A DNA stretch of 64,000 nt from Aquibacillus koreensis (GCF_025154055.1 NZ_JAOALK010000002.1:1-64000); one strand, 5' to 3'; counted from the stretch's first letter, positions 42,132 through 51,848 are shown. Numbers and translations are program-made. Notes: a model not told the origin generated them from the sequence alone.

Positions 42132-42692
42132 ATGAGAACCGAAACTGCTCAAACAGTCATGCATAGTTATCCTGGGATGGTAGCGTTAGTTACTGTTACC
42201 TGTGACCATGAGGACAATGTGATGGCTGCTGGATGGCACTCTTACATATCATATGATCCACCAATATATGGTGTTGCAATTGGTAGGGAAAGGCACACCT
42301 ACTCCATGATTAGAAAATCAGGATGTTTTACCATCAACTTTCTTTCTTATGATCATGCAAAATTTATTCAACAAGCTGGGGTCTATAGTGGAAGTGCCGT
42401 AGATAAATTTAAGAAGGGAAATATAGAGTTCGACCGTGGAATTATAACAGGTGCACCAATTCTAAGAGATGCCTATGTTGCGTATGAATGTGAAATAATG
42501 GATAGACAAACCTATGGTGATCATGATTGGTTTGTCGGTGAAATAAAGCAGTTTTACCGTGATCCTGACCTATTTCACGAAAACGGACTTCCAAAATTAA
42601 ATAGATTGCAAATCCCTTTATATTTAGGGCGGTCTACGTATGTAAAACTTGATGAAAATACGAAAAGCTCTACACATAAAATAGAGGATTAG
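42132..42692 (+). CDS. flavin reductase-like, FMN-binding split-barrel protein
   Basis: The 186-residue protein belongs to the flavin reductase-like family: VALVTVTCDHEDNVMAAGWHSYISYDPPIYGVAIG, then HTYSMIRKSGCFTINFLS, is the usual N-terminal order, and FVGEIKQFY follows in the C-half. Members bind FMN and either pass reduced flavin to a partner oxygenase or act on small substrates; no oxygenase gene is nearby. ATG 42132 was chosen because AAAAGGAG lies ten bases upstream; a TTG/ATG-rich upstream extension of 14 codons has no binding site. Confidence 0.85.
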   Translation: MRTETAQTVMHSYPGMVALVTVTCDHEDNVMAAGWHSYISYDPPIYGVAIGRERHTYSMIRKSGCFTINFLSYDHAKFIQQAGVYSGSAVDKFKKGNIEFDRGIITGAPILRDAYVAYECEIMDRQTYGDHDWFVGEIKQFYRDPDLFHENGLPKLNRLQIPLYLGRSTYVKLDENTKSSTHKIED

Positions 42693-42786
42693 TGCGTGTT
42701 TACATTTTGAAACAGGCAGTTTTTTTGGGAAAAATAACACGATGTGAAGCCGATTAGATACAACTGATATAAAGGAGAATGATCAC

Positions 42787-44721
42787 TTGTCAAAGTCATT
42801 ACCGTTTACGATTTCTAAACAAGAGAACTTTTATGATCGATTAGGAGACTATGTTGGGGACGTGTTCTACGATATTTTACCTGAGCAGGGGTATGAATTA
42901 CGAGATGAGCAAATATACATGGCCTATCAAATTGAGAAAGCATTTAAGCATAATGGAATCAGTTTTGCTGAAGCAGGAGTGGGAACAGGGAAAACGTTCG
43001 TGTATTTATTGTATGCTATTTGTTATGCGAGATATAAAAGAAAACCAGCCATCATTTCCTGTGCAGATGAAACATTAATTGAGCAATTAGTGAAGAACAA
43101 TGGAGATATTGAAAAGTTAGAAAAAGCACTAGGGCTATCCATTGACGTAAGACTTGCGAAAGCTCGTGAACAATATGTATGTATGAAAAAATTAGATCCA
43201 TTAGCAAATAGTACAACAGATGAGGACATACTGCAGGTACATGAGCAAATACCAGACTTCGTATTCGATCAAGGGACATCGATGCAATCGTATGAGCGAT
43301 ACGGTGATCGTAAAGAATATCCTTGGGTATCTAACGAAAAGTGGAAACAAATTGCTTGGGATCCTTTGCAACAATGTTCTACTTGTGATTGGCGCCACCG
43401 AAGTGGTCAAACATTATATCGAGATCATTATCGTCATGCCACTGACTTGATTATTTGTTCCCATGATTTTTATATGGAACACATATGGACAAAAGAATCT
43501 CGGAAAAGAGAAGGGCAACTGCCACTTCTTCCTGAAGCTAGTTGTGTGGTTTTTGATGAAGGGCACTTATTAGAATTTTCAGCACAGAAGGGATTAACCT
43601 ACCGATTCCATTCTCAAACATTACAAACCATTCTAACGGGTTACATGAGTCAAGATGTTCGAGAAGAAACGTTGTATATCATCGAGGATATTCTGGCTAT
43701 TCATGAAGATTGGTTTGATTATTTAGACGATGTTTCCGAATCGATTGTTGGATCGGATCGAAAAGAAGTTAAAAGGTCTACAACTATGATGAAGATGGTC
43801 AAAGAATTACAAGAAAAAGTAGATAAATTATTAGAGCAACTTGTTTTTGATGCAGAACTCTTTACCATTGATCCTTATCACATCAAGGTTATGGAGGAAT
43901 ATCTAGAATTTTATTCTTACGGTCTTTCGATCTTACTTAGAGATAATCAAGGGATTTTCTGGTTAGAAGAAAACGATACAGACGTAACATTTGTCATCAT
44001 GCCAAGATTGGTTGAAGACATACTAGCAGAAGAAGTGTTTTCGCAAAAAATCCCGTTTATCTTTTCTTCTGCAACATTATCGCAAGCTGGTGACTTCTCC
44101 TATATTGCTAAGAGTTTAGGGATCAATGAGTATGACTCATTTAACGTCGCTTCACCTTTTGATTATGAAGAGCAAATGCGTGTTTATGGTCATTTGTATG
44201 AGGAAAAAAAGGAAGTGGATAAATGGAATGAGATAGGACAAGCCATTAGAAAAAATGGAGGTCAATCGTTGCTTCTCTTTACATCAGCTTATGAAATGGA
44301 TCGTTTTAGGGAGTGGGCTCATCATCAGGAATGGGATATTCCGTTTATTTATGAAGGAGATCGGGAAATCAGTGAATTGGTGAAACAGTTTCAACATGAC
44401 ATTTCTTCCGTACTTTGTTCCTATAATCTCTGGGAAGGTCTAGATGTACCAGGTAAGGCACTTACACAGGTTATCATTGCATCGCTACCTTTTCCTCCAC
44501 ATGATCCTGTCTTCCAAGCAAAGCGTAGTCATGTATCCAACCCAACGGAGGATGTGGATCGTCCATATATGCTCTTACGCCTTAGACAAGGAATTGGCAG
44601 GCTAATTAGAAATAGCCAAGATTATGGCGCTATTCATTTATGGATGACTGAAGAACAGAAAAAATCAGAGTTTACATCTATTAATCAGACTTTGCCGGTC
44701 GAATTAAGTTGGAAAGAGTAA
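42787..44721 (+). CDS. DinG/XPD-type ATP-dependent DNA helicase
   Basis: Superfamily 2 iron-sulfur helicase of 644 residues. Walker A is GVGTGKTF at about residues 60-67, the Walker B box is FDEGH (DEGH instead of DEAH), and motif III lies in FSSATL. The C-terminal motifs include LWEGLDVPG and LRQGIGRLIR with the Arg finger. Cysteines between motifs I and II (YVCMKK, CSTCDW) are placed as in the [4Fe-4S] domain of XPD and DinG, so a cluster is likely. There is no N-terminal exonuclease domain, unlike Bacillus DinG. The start is TTG with AAAGGAG upstream. It probably unwinds R-loops or forked DNA. Confidence 0.88.
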   Translation: MSKSLPFTISKQENFYDRLGDYVGDVFYDILPEQGYELRDEQIYMAYQIEKAFKHNGISFAEAGVGTGKTFVYLLYAICYARYKRKPAIISCADETLIEQLVKNNGDIEKLEKALGLSIDVRLAKAREQYVCMKKLDPLANSTTDEDILQVHEQIPDFVFDQGTSMQSYERYGDRKEYPWVSNEKWKQIAWDPLQQCSTCDWRHRSGQTLYRDHYRHATDLIICSHDFYMEHIWTKESRKREGQLPLLPEASCVVFDEGHLLEFSAQKGLTYRFHSQTLQTILTGYMSQDVREETLYIIEDILAIHEDWFDYLDDVSESIVGSDRKEVKRSTTMMKMVKELQEKVDKLLEQLVFDAELFTIDPYHIKVMEEYLEFYSYGLSILLRDNQGIFWLEENDTDVTFVIMPRLVEDILAEEVFSQKIPFIFSSATLSQAGDFSYIAKSLGINEYDSFNVASPFDYEEQMRVYGHLYEEKKEVDKWNEIGQAIRKNGGQSLLLFTSAYEMDRFREWAHHQEWDIPFIYEGDREISELVKQFQHDISSVLCSYNLWEGLDVPGKALTQVIIASLPFPPHDPVFQAKRSHVSNPTEDVDRPYMLLRLRQGIGRLIRNSQDYGAIHLWMTEEQKKSEFTSINQTLPVELSWKE

Positions 44722-44729
44722 GAACAAGG

Positions 44730-44766
44730 AACAGATAAACGATTTGTCGTTTATCTGTTTTTTTTA
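44730..44766 (+). terminator. terminator of the helicase gene
   Basis: AACAGATAAACGA pairs with TCGTTTATCTGTT around TTTG, followed by a run of T. Confidence 0.9.
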
Positions 44767-44901
44767 CTCTTATAAATGATTACCAAATGGATTATCGTCA
44801 AGTCCGGCTAGCAATGTTGAACGATGCCAAAATGTGACTAGATTAAAGAATTATTCTTCCGGATAAGTTATTAGGGAACAACATTAGGGGGTGAAAGAAA
44901 C

Positions 44902-45072
44902 ATGCAAAGACAACGTGGAAATGTATTGCCGCTTCTTGCGTCTGTAGGTATAGGGGCAGCTGCATATTATGGTATTAAGCGAAAAGGTGTAAAGAATTTT
45001 GCTCAACAAATGGTACCGTTTGCTAACGCAATGGGTGGTCAAGGTCAACAAAACCAAAACCAAGGACAGTAA
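44902..45072 (+). CDS. small single-pass membrane protein, 56 residues
   Basis: The product starts MQRQRGNVLPLLASVGIGAAAYYG, which is one membrane segment rich in Gly and Ala, then KRKGVKNFAQQM and a Gln/Asn/Gly-rich tail. It resembles short Bacillaceae proteins of the DUF3918/YrzQ type, but without a firm match. The ATG is preceded by AGGGGGTGAAAG. It is flanked by terminators on both sides, so it is its own transcription unit. Confidence 0.7.
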   Translation: MQRQRGNVLPLLASVGIGAAAYYGIKRKGVKNFAQQMVPFANAMGGQGQQNQNQGQ

Positions 45073-45088
45073 CCTTAAGATATATCAG

Positions 45089-45120
45089 AAGAGGGCAAGC
45101 TTCGTACTTGTCCTCTTTTA
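45089..45120 (+). terminator. terminator of the small membrane protein gene
   Basis: AAGAGGGCAAG pairs with CTTGTCCTCTT (one wobble), ending in TTTTA. Confidence 0.7.
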
Positions 45121-45184
45121 CAATAGAAAAATAAAATTCCTTTTGTTATAATGAGACAAAATTGGACATTGAAGGGAGCTTGTT

Positions 45185-46231
45185 ATGGGGAAATATAATG
45201 GATACATAGGTACCTATACGAAAGAGGAAAGTAAAGGGGTATATCGTTTTATACTGGATACGAAGAAAGGTGAGATTACTGATGTAGAACTTGCTGCAGA
45301 ATTAAGCAATCCTACATATGTGACTATCAGTAGTGATAATAAAAACTTATATGCAGTTGCAAAAGAGTCTGATAATGGTGGTGTGACCGCTTTTTCCATA
45401 CAAGAAGAGACAGGTGAGTTAACAGTTTTGAATAGCTTAGCTTCGCCAGGATCTCCGCCTTGCCATGTTAGTGTTAATGAAACAAAAACGAATGTTGTAA
45501 CGGCTAATTATCATACAACAAAAGTGGAATCTTATCTAACAAATAAAGATGGTTCTTTAAAGACTGAAGCGGCGTCTGTAGAGCATGAAGGAAATGGTCC
45601 TCATGATCGTCAAGAAAAACCACACATGCATTTTGCTGGGTTTACACCGGATCAAAAATATGTGATTGCCATCGACTTAGGCAGTGATCGTGTTCATACT
45701 TATGCAGTTGAACAAGGTGAGTTATCTAAAGTACATACATTGAAAACGAAACCGGGAAGTGGTCCAAGGCATATTACATTCCATCCCAATGGTCATTTCG
45801 CTTATGTTATGACTGAGCTAAGTTCAGAAGTACTGGTACTTCAATATAATGCAGAAGAAGGTAGTCTTACCGAACTTCAGTCCATACCAACTATTCCGGA
45901 GGACTTTAACGAAACAAACGATGGAAGTGCTGTTCACATTACTGCAGATGGAAAATTCATCTATGCTGGAAACAGAGGTCATAATAGTATTGCAGTGTTT
46001 GAAGTTGAAAAACAAACAGGGAAACTTAGTTTTGTGGAGTGGACATCAACAGAGGGAAACTGGCCTCGTGATTTTGTATTAGATCCTACAGAAAAATTTC
46101 TTGTTGCATCCAATCAGAAATCAAACACAATTGTATTATTTGATAGAAACGAGTCGTCAGGTAAGTTAACGTTAAGGCAAGCAAATATTAAAGTTCCAGA
46201 GCCTGTATGTGTTAAATTTCTGCATGCGTAA
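45185..46231 (+). CDS. pgl: lactonase family beta-propeller protein (YkgB-like 6-phosphogluconolactonase)
   Basis: The 348-residue protein is a seven-bladed propeller: repeated strands such as GYIGTYTKEESKGVYRF, NPTYVTISSDNKNLYAV, GPRHITFHPNGHFAYVM and WPRDFVLDPTEKFLVASN recur at about 45-50 residue steps. The length and the GPHDRQEKPHMHF region fit the 6-phosphogluconolactonase group, which hydrolyses 6-phosphogluconolactone in the pentose phosphate pathway. ATG 45185 follows GAAGGGAG. It stands alone between terminators. Confidence 0.87.
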   Translation: MGKYNGYIGTYTKEESKGVYRFILDTKKGEITDVELAAELSNPTYVTISSDNKNLYAVAKESDNGGVTAFSIQEETGELTVLNSLASPGSPPCHVSVNETKTNVVTANYHTTKVESYLTNKDGSLKTEAASVEHEGNGPHDRQEKPHMHFAGFTPDQKYVIAIDLGSDRVHTYAVEQGELSKVHTLKTKPGSGPRHITFHPNGHFAYVMTELSSEVLVLQYNAEEGSLTELQSIPTIPEDFNETNDGSAVHITADGKFIYAGNRGHNSIAVFEVEKQTGKLSFVEWTSTEGNWPRDFVLDPTEKFLVASNQKSNTIVLFDRNESSGKLTLRQANIKVPEPVCVKFLHA

Positions 46232-46275
46232 GTGGAAGCGGATGAACATCTTAATTGCTGTTCATCCACTTTTTA
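46231..46275 (+). terminator. terminator of the lactonase gene
   Basis: An imperfect stem (AGTGG and GATGAACA pairing with TGTTCATC and CCACT) is followed by TTTTTAT. Its 5' arm overlaps the end of the gene. Confidence 0.75.
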
Positions 46276-46354
46276 TTTGAAGAGTTTTTATGTCATAGAA
46301 GTAAATTTTTTGTTATGATACAAATAAATTGTGATTAGGATGAGGAGGAGCATG

Positions 46355-46945
46355 ATGACTATAATTGGTTTCGTACGTCATGGAGTTACTGATTGGAATC
46401 TACAAAGAAGAGCACAGGGGCAAACGGATATACCTTTAAATGATGAGGGGAAAGCACAAGCACAACGGTTAGCAGCAAGGCTTGTGCGAGAGGAATGGGA
46501 TCTAGTAGTCTCTAGTGACCTATCAAGGGCGTTTGACACGGCTAAAGTAGTTGCAGAAAAGTTAGATATTCCTTTGTATCAAGACACGAGATTACGTGAA
46601 ATATCTTTTGGTAAACTAGAAGGACTAACAAAAGAAGCAAGAGATGAAAAGTGGGGCCCGAACTGGCGTGGCTTGGATCTAGGAATTGAACCCCATACCT
46701 CAGTGCAAGAAAGAAGTTATGCATGTGTGAAAGAATATAGCTCTCGATTTCCTGATCAAAACGTCCTTTTTGTTAGTCATGGAGCCACTTTAAATCAAAT
46801 TATAAAAATCTTATTAAAAAATGACAGCTTTGATCAAGGTTTTGGGAACACAGCAGTTTCGACATTTATTGTGGAGGAAAATGATAACTGGTCATGTACA
46901 TTGTTAAATTGCACAAAACACTTAACAGAAGAAATAGCAAAATAA
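46355..46945 (+). CDS. histidine phosphatase family protein (phosphoglycerate mutase-like)
   Basis: The 197-residue protein has the RHG signature FVRHGVTDWN with the catalytic His, the second His in FVSHGATLNQ, and the acidic residue in LREISFGKLEG. Such enzymes are broad-range phosphatases (PhoE/YhfR-like) more often than true mutases, and the short length agrees. ATG 46355 is preferred, since GGAGGAG ends four bases before it; an upstream GTG at 46331 would pass through the binding site. Confidence 0.9.
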   Translation: MTIIGFVRHGVTDWNLQRRAQGQTDIPLNDEGKAQAQRLAARLVREEWDLVVSSDLSRAFDTAKVVAEKLDIPLYQDTRLREISFGKLEGLTKEARDEKWGPNWRGLDLGIEPHTSVQERSYACVKEYSSRFPDQNVLFVSHGATLNQIIKILLKNDSFDQGFGNTAVSTFIVEENDNWSCTLLNCTKHLTEEIAK

Positions 46946-46986
46946 TAAACTTCGCCTAGATTTTTTTGATGTAGGTATATGCCTAT

Positions 46987-47013
46987 ACAAAATTAAACAT
47001 CTTCCATAGTATA
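46987..47013 (+). promoter_or_regulatory. SigK-like promoter of the YjcZ gene
   Basis: AC at 46987-46988 and CATAGTATA at 47005-47013 are separated by 16 bases, matching the mother-cell SigK consensus (AC, 16-17 bases, CATANNNTA). The location, about 90 bases before the start codon, fits a spore-coat type gene. Confidence 0.55.
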
Positions 47014-47105
47014 GATATTGAACAACTTAAAAAGAAGAAAAACTGCGAAAGCAGAACATCACACGCAGAAAATTGATCTTGAATTTTCAAGGAGGTGTTG
47101 ATGAA

Positions 47106-47180
47106 ATGCACAACAGTTTTGCGTTAATTGTCGTGTTATTCATCCTATTAATTATTATCGGAACTTCTTACGTTGTCTAA
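47106..47180 (+). CDS. yjcZ: YjcZ family sporulation miniprotein
   Basis: The 24-residue product MHNSFALIVVLFILLIIIGTSYVV is almost entirely the hydrophobic FALIVVLFILLIIIG signature of the YjcZ/YrzP family, small membrane proteins found in sporulating Bacillaceae and linked to spores. The glycine/tyrosine-rich N-terminus of longer members is missing. ATG 47106 has AAGGAGGTG about eight bases upstream; an ATG at 47101 is in another frame and soon meets a stop. A terminator follows. Confidence 0.8.
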   Translation: MHNSFALIVVLFILLIIIGTSYVV

Positions 47181-47194
47181 TTTTATATATATTA

Positions 47195-47228
47195 TTAAAA
47201 GAGGTCACAGGTACTGTGGCCTCTTTTA
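47195..47228 (+). terminator. terminator of the YjcZ gene
   Basis: TAAAAGAGG-TCACAG pairs with CTGTGG-CCTCTTTTA around GTA (one wobble). Confidence 0.8.
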
Positions 47229-47594
47229 ATTCCGCATTCTACATTAAGAATTGCTAAAAAGTCTTCTGATGTAGTTGGGAAATTTAAGTGTACCAAGTAT
47301 AAGAAAAAGGGGCATTGGTAATCGCTTTTGAGACCAACACATCATCAAAAGACGAGCGATTCGGATTTCTAAAACATATGACTTAAGAAGCATTATAAAT
47401 AAGTATTTACATAGATACACTTGTCAATTTTTACATTTAGTAGGATAATTGACCTAATATCAGATGTAAATCTATCAATAACTGTTTATGAGTGTTGTGA
47501 ATTATTTAGCATTACTCGTATTCACATGTGCCTGGTATAAAACAATGGCGATATACAATAGATGGAAGCGCTTAGTCATTAGGAGTTGATTCAT
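47229..47594. other. gap without recognised features
   Basis: No gene, operator or strong hairpin is seen in this AT-rich stretch. A weak inverted pair TTTTGA / TCAAAA near 47330-47357 is all that stands out. Confidence 0.4.
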
Positions 47595-48617
47595 GTGTCA
47601 GGGGAATATAATAAATTTCAAAAATTAAAGAGAACGCTATTTTTGTGGGTATTACCAATCATAATACTGGCCTTAATCTCTAGAATTTTGATGATAGAAA
47701 AAAACGATCTATTTAATCTTTATATGATCCCCATCCTTATTGTTGTTTTTACTCTTTCATGGGTTTTACTTCTTATTAGAAAAGGATTTAAAGCCATTGA
47801 AATCATTAACATAGCAATAATTAGCATATTTTTTATGTTAAAGTCGTATGAAGTTATTTATTTTGATATGGTTGTACATGATCAAACTTCGTCGGGCCGT
47901 TCTACATATTGGACACCACTGATTTTTGTTCTTGTTTTTGTTACTTTAAAAGGGAAAAAAGGAATTATGTATTCATTGTTCCTTTGGACAATTCCAACAA
48001 CCATTGCTATCTTTTACTGGAGTGAGTTACTCCCGGATACGAAAGAAACACTTATACAATACTTGTTGTCTTGTATTGTGTATATAATATTCTTATTTTT
48101 TGCCCGTCACATAATTATTGCTTATACAGAGACAGAAATGTTAGAAAAGCTTGCGTTTCAGGATTCCTTGACTAATATCGCAAACAGAAGAAAAGTTTAT
48201 CAATGGCTAGAAGAAACATTTGAAAAAAATAAAACGATTTCAGTTATATTTTTTGATTTAGATCGCTTTAAAAAGATTAATGATGAACTTGGACATGTAG
48301 TTGGTGATAAAGTTTTACTTGAGCTAACGTCGTTGGTCAAGAATTACTTGGGGCATAAGGATAATTTTGGTCGTTGGGGCGGAGAAGAATTTATAATTAT
48401 TTCAGACCATGATAAAAAGAAAGCAAGAGTGTTAGCTGAACAATTAAGAATGTCTATTGCCAATCATCATTTTTCAGAAGTTGGTCAAGTGACGTCGAGC
48501 TTTGGTGTTGAGATTTCACAAAAAGGAGACACTGCCGAAACGTTGATGAAACGTGTAGATCAGGCGTTGTATATGGCAAAACAAGAGGGGCGTAATCAAG
48601 TGAAAAGCATGCCATGA
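47595..48617 (+). CDS. membrane diguanylate cyclase (GGDEF)
   Basis: The 340-residue protein has about six membrane segments in its first 175 residues and a cytoplasmic GGDEF domain from about 190. The catalytic loop is RWGGEEF, the GTP-binding region is FDLDRFKKINDELGHVVGDKVL, so it should make cyclic di-GMP. The inhibitory RxxD site five residues before GGEEF reads GHKD, so feedback inhibition by the product is probably lost. GTG 47595 is preferred with AGGAG nine bases upstream; TTG 47586 touches that site. No sensor domain besides the membrane part is seen. Confidence 0.88.
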   Translation: MSGEYNKFQKLKRTLFLWVLPIIILALISRILMIEKNDLFNLYMIPILIVVFTLSWVLLLIRKGFKAIEIINIAIISIFFMLKSYEVIYFDMVVHDQTSSGRSTYWTPLIFVLVFVTLKGKKGIMYSLFLWTIPTTIAIFYWSELLPDTKETLIQYLLSCIVYIIFLFFARHIIIAYTETEMLEKLAFQDSLTNIANRRKVYQWLEETFEKNKTISVIFFDLDRFKKINDELGHVVGDKVLLELTSLVKNYLGHKDNFGRWGGEEFIIISDHDKKKARVLAEQLRMSIANHHFSEVGQVTSSFGVEISQKGDTAETLMKRVDQALYMAKQEGRNQVKSMP

Positions 48618-48762
48618 GTTTGCTGGCTTCCGCAATCATCAATGAGATAAAGTAGAGATGTAGAATAAAGCTTGCTTATGCAAACCAACGCAAGAAATAT
48701 TACGATATAATAATGAACAATTAAAAATTGTGGGAATAAGTATAATATTTCATGAAAAAGTA

Positions 48763-48793
48763 AGCCCTCTATCGAGCGAAGATAGAGGGCTTT
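48763..48793 (-). terminator. terminator of htpG
   Basis: AAGCCCTCTATC pairs with GATAGAGGGCTT around a short loop; on the minus strand T-rich sequence follows. Confidence 0.85.
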
Positions 48794-48798
48794 CACTA

Positions 48799-50679
48799 TT
48801 AGATCATAATTTTGCACATATCGTTGGTGAATTCAACAGGATCTTTAATAGGTAATCCTTCAATGAGTAAAGCTTGGTTGTATAGCAGGTTTGTATAGAT
48901 ATCGAGCTTGCTTTTATCCGTTTCAAAAGCTTGTTTTAATGATTGGAATACCTCATGGTTTGTATTGATTTCTAAAATCTTCTCTGCTTGAATATTTTGG
49001 TTATCAGGCATTGATTTTAGAATTTTTTCCATTTCTATGGAGACTTCCCCATCGGTAGACAAGCAAACTGGGTGACGTTTTAATCTAGTTGAAACCTTTA
49101 TGTCTTTCACTTGACCTTTCAGAACGTCTTTCATGTACATAAACATGGCTTCATTATTCTTTTGTTCTGTTTCAGCTTGATTTTGTTCTGCTTCTTCTTC
49201 GATACCTAAATCCCCACTAGCTACGGATTTAAATTCCTTATCATTGTAATTCATTAACATTTTAATCGCAAACTCATCAACTTCATCAGTGAAGTATAGA
49301 ATTTCGTAACCTTTATCAGTAAGCCTTTCTGTTTGTGGAAGCTTTTCGATTCGTTCATTACTCTCACCTGAAGCGTAATAAATGTACTTTTGCTCTTCTG
49401 GCATTCTTGAGACATATTCATCTATTGTAACTAACTTTTTCTCAGTTGAAGAATAGAACATTAATAAATCTTGCAATAGATCTTTGTTACTACCAAAGTC
49501 GCTATAAACACCGTATTTTAATTGTCTGCCAAAGGCGTTATAGAACTTCTCATATTTTTCACGATCATCCTTTAACAGGCTTAATAACTGACTTTTGATT
49601 TTCTTTTTAATATTTTTGGCGATGAGTTTCAATTGGCGATCATGTTGCAACATTTCACGAGATATGTTCAGTGAAAGGTCTTCTGAATCCACCATCCCTT
49701 TGACAAAACTAAAGTAGTCCGGGACTAAATCCGCGCATTTTTCCATGATTAGAACACCATTAGAATATAGCTCTAAACCTTTTTCGAATTCCTTAGAGTA
49801 ATAGTCATATGGCATTTGTTCCGGAATATACAAGATGGATTGGTAGCGAACAGCACCATCTACACTAATGTGAATATGCTTTAATGGTTTATCGAAGCCA
49901 TAATGTTTTTCTTTATAAAAATTCTCATAGTCTTCATCCGTTAATTCACTCTTGTTTTTTCTCCAGATTGGGACCATGCTATTCACAACTTGCTCTTCTG
50001 TTACTTCTTCATACTCGTTCTCGGTACCCTCTTTATGTTTTTGTTCTGTAATATCCATCTTTACTGGGTATCGTATAAAATCTGAGTACTTTTTAATGAT
50101 GGAAGACAGGCGATGTTCTTCAAGGTATTCGTCATATGTTTCTTCTTCTGTATTTTCTTTTACTTTAATGATGATATCTGTACCAACATGATCTTTTTCA
50201 CATGTTTTAATCGTATAGCCATCTGCTCCCTTAGACTCCCATTTAAATGCTTCGTCACTGCCCAACGCTTTTGTAATAACAGTGACCACATCAGCCACCA
50301 TAAATGCAGAGTAAAAACCAACACCAAATTGACCAATGATTTCTTGCCCATCTTTCATTTCATTTTCAGACTTAAATGCAAGTGAACCACTCTTCGCAAT
50401 GATTCCAAGGTTATTTTCGAGTTCTTCTTTTGTCATACCGATTCCTGTATCGGAAATCGTTAATGTTCGGTTTTCTTTATCTGCAGTAACTTTTATGTAG
50501 TACTGATCTTGCTGGAACGTTAACGATTCATCGGTTAACGCTTTATAATAGATCTTATCAATCGCGTCACTCGCATTTGAAATTAACTCTCGTAAAAAGA
50601 TTTCCTTCTGGGAATAAATAGAGTTAATCATCATTTCTAATAGTCGTTTGGATTCTGCTTTAAACTGTCTTTTTGCCAT
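48799..50679 (-). CDS. htpG: molecular chaperone HtpG (Hsp90)
   Basis: ATP-dependent cytosolic chaperone. The 626-residue protein has the N-terminal GHKL ATPase domain ([41 protein letters not shown]), the middle domain (catalytic-loop Arg in [10 protein letters not shown]) and the C-terminal dimerisation domain. The ATG follows GGGAGAAA. A SigA promoter and a CIRCE element lie directly upstream, so HrcA control is expected. This differs from B. subtilis, where htpG is outside the HrcA regulon. It is monocistronic. Confidence 0.96.
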   Translation of the reverse strand: MAKRQFKAESKRLLEMMINSIYSQKEIFLRELISNASDAIDKIYYKALTDESLTFQQDQYYIKVTADKENRTLTISDTGIGMTKEELENNLGIIAKSGSLAFKSENEMKDGQEIIGQFGVGFYSAFMVADVVTVITKALGSDEAFKWESKGADGYTIKTCEKDHVGTDIIIKVKENTEEETYDEYLEEHRLSSIIKKYSDFIRYPVKMDITEQKHKEGTENEYEEVTEEQVVNSMVPIWRKNKSELTDEDYENFYKEKHYGFDKPLKHIHISVDGAVRYQSILYIPEQMPYDYYSKEFEKGLELYSNGVLIMEKCADLVPDYFSFVKGMVDSEDLSLNISREMLQHDRQLKLIAKNIKKKIKSQLLSLLKDDREKYEKFYNAFGRQLKYGVYSDFGSNKDLLQDLLMFYSSTEKKLVTIDEYVSRMPEEQKYIYYASGESNERIEKLPQTERLTDKGYEILYFTDEVDEFAIKMLMNYNDKEFKSVASGDLGIEEEAEQNQAETEQKNNEAMFMYMKDVLKGQVKDIKVSTRLKRHPVCLSTDGEVSIEMEKILKSMPDNQNIQAEKILEINTNHEVFQSLKQAFETDKSKLDIYTNLLYNQALLIEGLPIKDPVEFTNDMCKIMI

Positions 50680-50728
50680 ATTAATTTCTCCCTTCTTATG
50701 GTATGCGTATGATAGAAATATAAATAGT

Positions 50729-50755
50729 TTAGCACTTCGACTCTTTGAGTGCTAA
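50729..50755. promoter_or_regulatory. CIRCE operator (HrcA) of htpG
   Basis: On the htpG strand it reads TTAGCACTC, nine bases, AAGTGCTAA; only one of 18 arm bases deviates from the CIRCE consensus. It sits eight bases after the -10 hexamer and 50 bases before the start codon, the position found at groE and dnaK operons. Confidence 0.92.
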
Positions 50756-50763
50756 CTATTATT

Positions 50764-50793
50764 TTAATATCATAGGAAAGGAGGATCTGTCAA
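50764..50793 (-). promoter_or_regulatory. SigA promoter of htpG
   Basis: TTGACA and TATTAA are 18 bases apart on the minus strand, with an extended -10 TG. Transcription should start within a few bases of the CIRCE element. Confidence 0.75.
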
Positions 50794-50940
50794 TATCTTT
50801 GGATAGGTAAGGTGTAACAAAATCGGTTGGTAAGAAGAATATTATTGACTTGTAAGGCTTTTCATCATTTACAATAAGAATAACAATTGCTTTTTGAGTT
50901 GAAAATGAGTTCAATACAATAAAAGAAAGTAGGCGGATGA

Positions 50941-51720
50941 ATGACCGAGCGAAGTATAATTTTCTTTGATATTGACGGCACATTACTTAACCACGAGAAG
51001 GAATTACCTGAGATTTCGAAAAAGGCAATCTTTCAACTGAAAGACAAGGGGCATGAGGTTGCAATTGCAACTGGGAGAGCGCCTTTTATGTTTGAAGAGC
51101 TAAGAGAGGAACTAGATATACAAACATTTGTAAGCTATAACGGACAATACGTTGTTGTAAATGGTGAAGTGGTTTACAGAAACCCGATGGATATTGGATC
51201 GCTCGAACAGCTTACGAAAGAAGCTCTACAGAATGAGCATCCAGTCGTATTTATGGATCATGAAGATATGAAAGCCAATGTACCTGAGCATACTTACATA
51301 CAAGAAAGCTTTGCTACACTAAAGATAAAACAATTTCCCACACATGACCCGCTCTATTATAAGGGTCGAGATCTGTATCAGACTTTAATTTTCTGTGCAG
51401 AAGGTGAAGAAGATATTTATAAAGCTACATATCATGCATTTGATTTCATTAGATGGCATCCATTTTCCGTAGATATCCTCCCTAAAGGTGGTTCAAAAGC
51501 TATTGGCATTGAGAAGGTAGTAGAAAGGTTTGGGTTTGCTAAACAAAACCAATATGCCTTCGGTGATGGTCTTAACGATATTGAAATGTTATCTACCATT
51601 GAAAACAGTGTGGCGATGGGGAATGCAGAGGATACAGTAAAAGCTTCTGCTAAATACGTAACTAAATCGGTTGAAGATAACGGTATTGTTTATGGATTAC
51701 AGATGGTTGGCCTGTTATAA
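50941..51720 (+). CDS. Cof-type HAD phosphatase (YkrA-like)
   Basis: The 259-residue protein has HAD motif I FFDIDGTLLN, motif II in IATGRAP, the C2-type cap in the middle, and the C-terminal motifs LPKGGSKAIGIEKV and FGDGLNDIEML with the metal-binding aspartates. Cof-type members dephosphorylate sugars, cofactors or nucleotides; the target is open. The start is ATG; GGCGG lies upstream. It diverges from htpG. Confidence 0.88.
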   Translation: MTERSIIFFDIDGTLLNHEKELPEISKKAIFQLKDKGHEVAIATGRAPFMFEELREELDIQTFVSYNGQYVVVNGEVVYRNPMDIGSLEQLTKEALQNEHPVVFMDHEDMKANVPEHTYIQESFATLKIKQFPTHDPLYYKGRDLYQTLIFCAEGEEDIYKATYHAFDFIRWHPFSVDILPKGGSKAIGIEKVVERFGFAKQNQYAFGDGLNDIEMLSTIENSVAMGNAEDTVKASAKYVTKSVEDNGIVYGLQMVGLL

Positions 51721-51848
51721 TACCTTAGAATTTAGAACAAAGAGAGCATGTCTCTTTTGTAGCTCTATTCCTGCGATTTTTTTCTGTATAGATCTGTATT
51801 GATATAAAATCCGTATTAACTTTCTCAGTCAGGAAATCGATAGAGATT

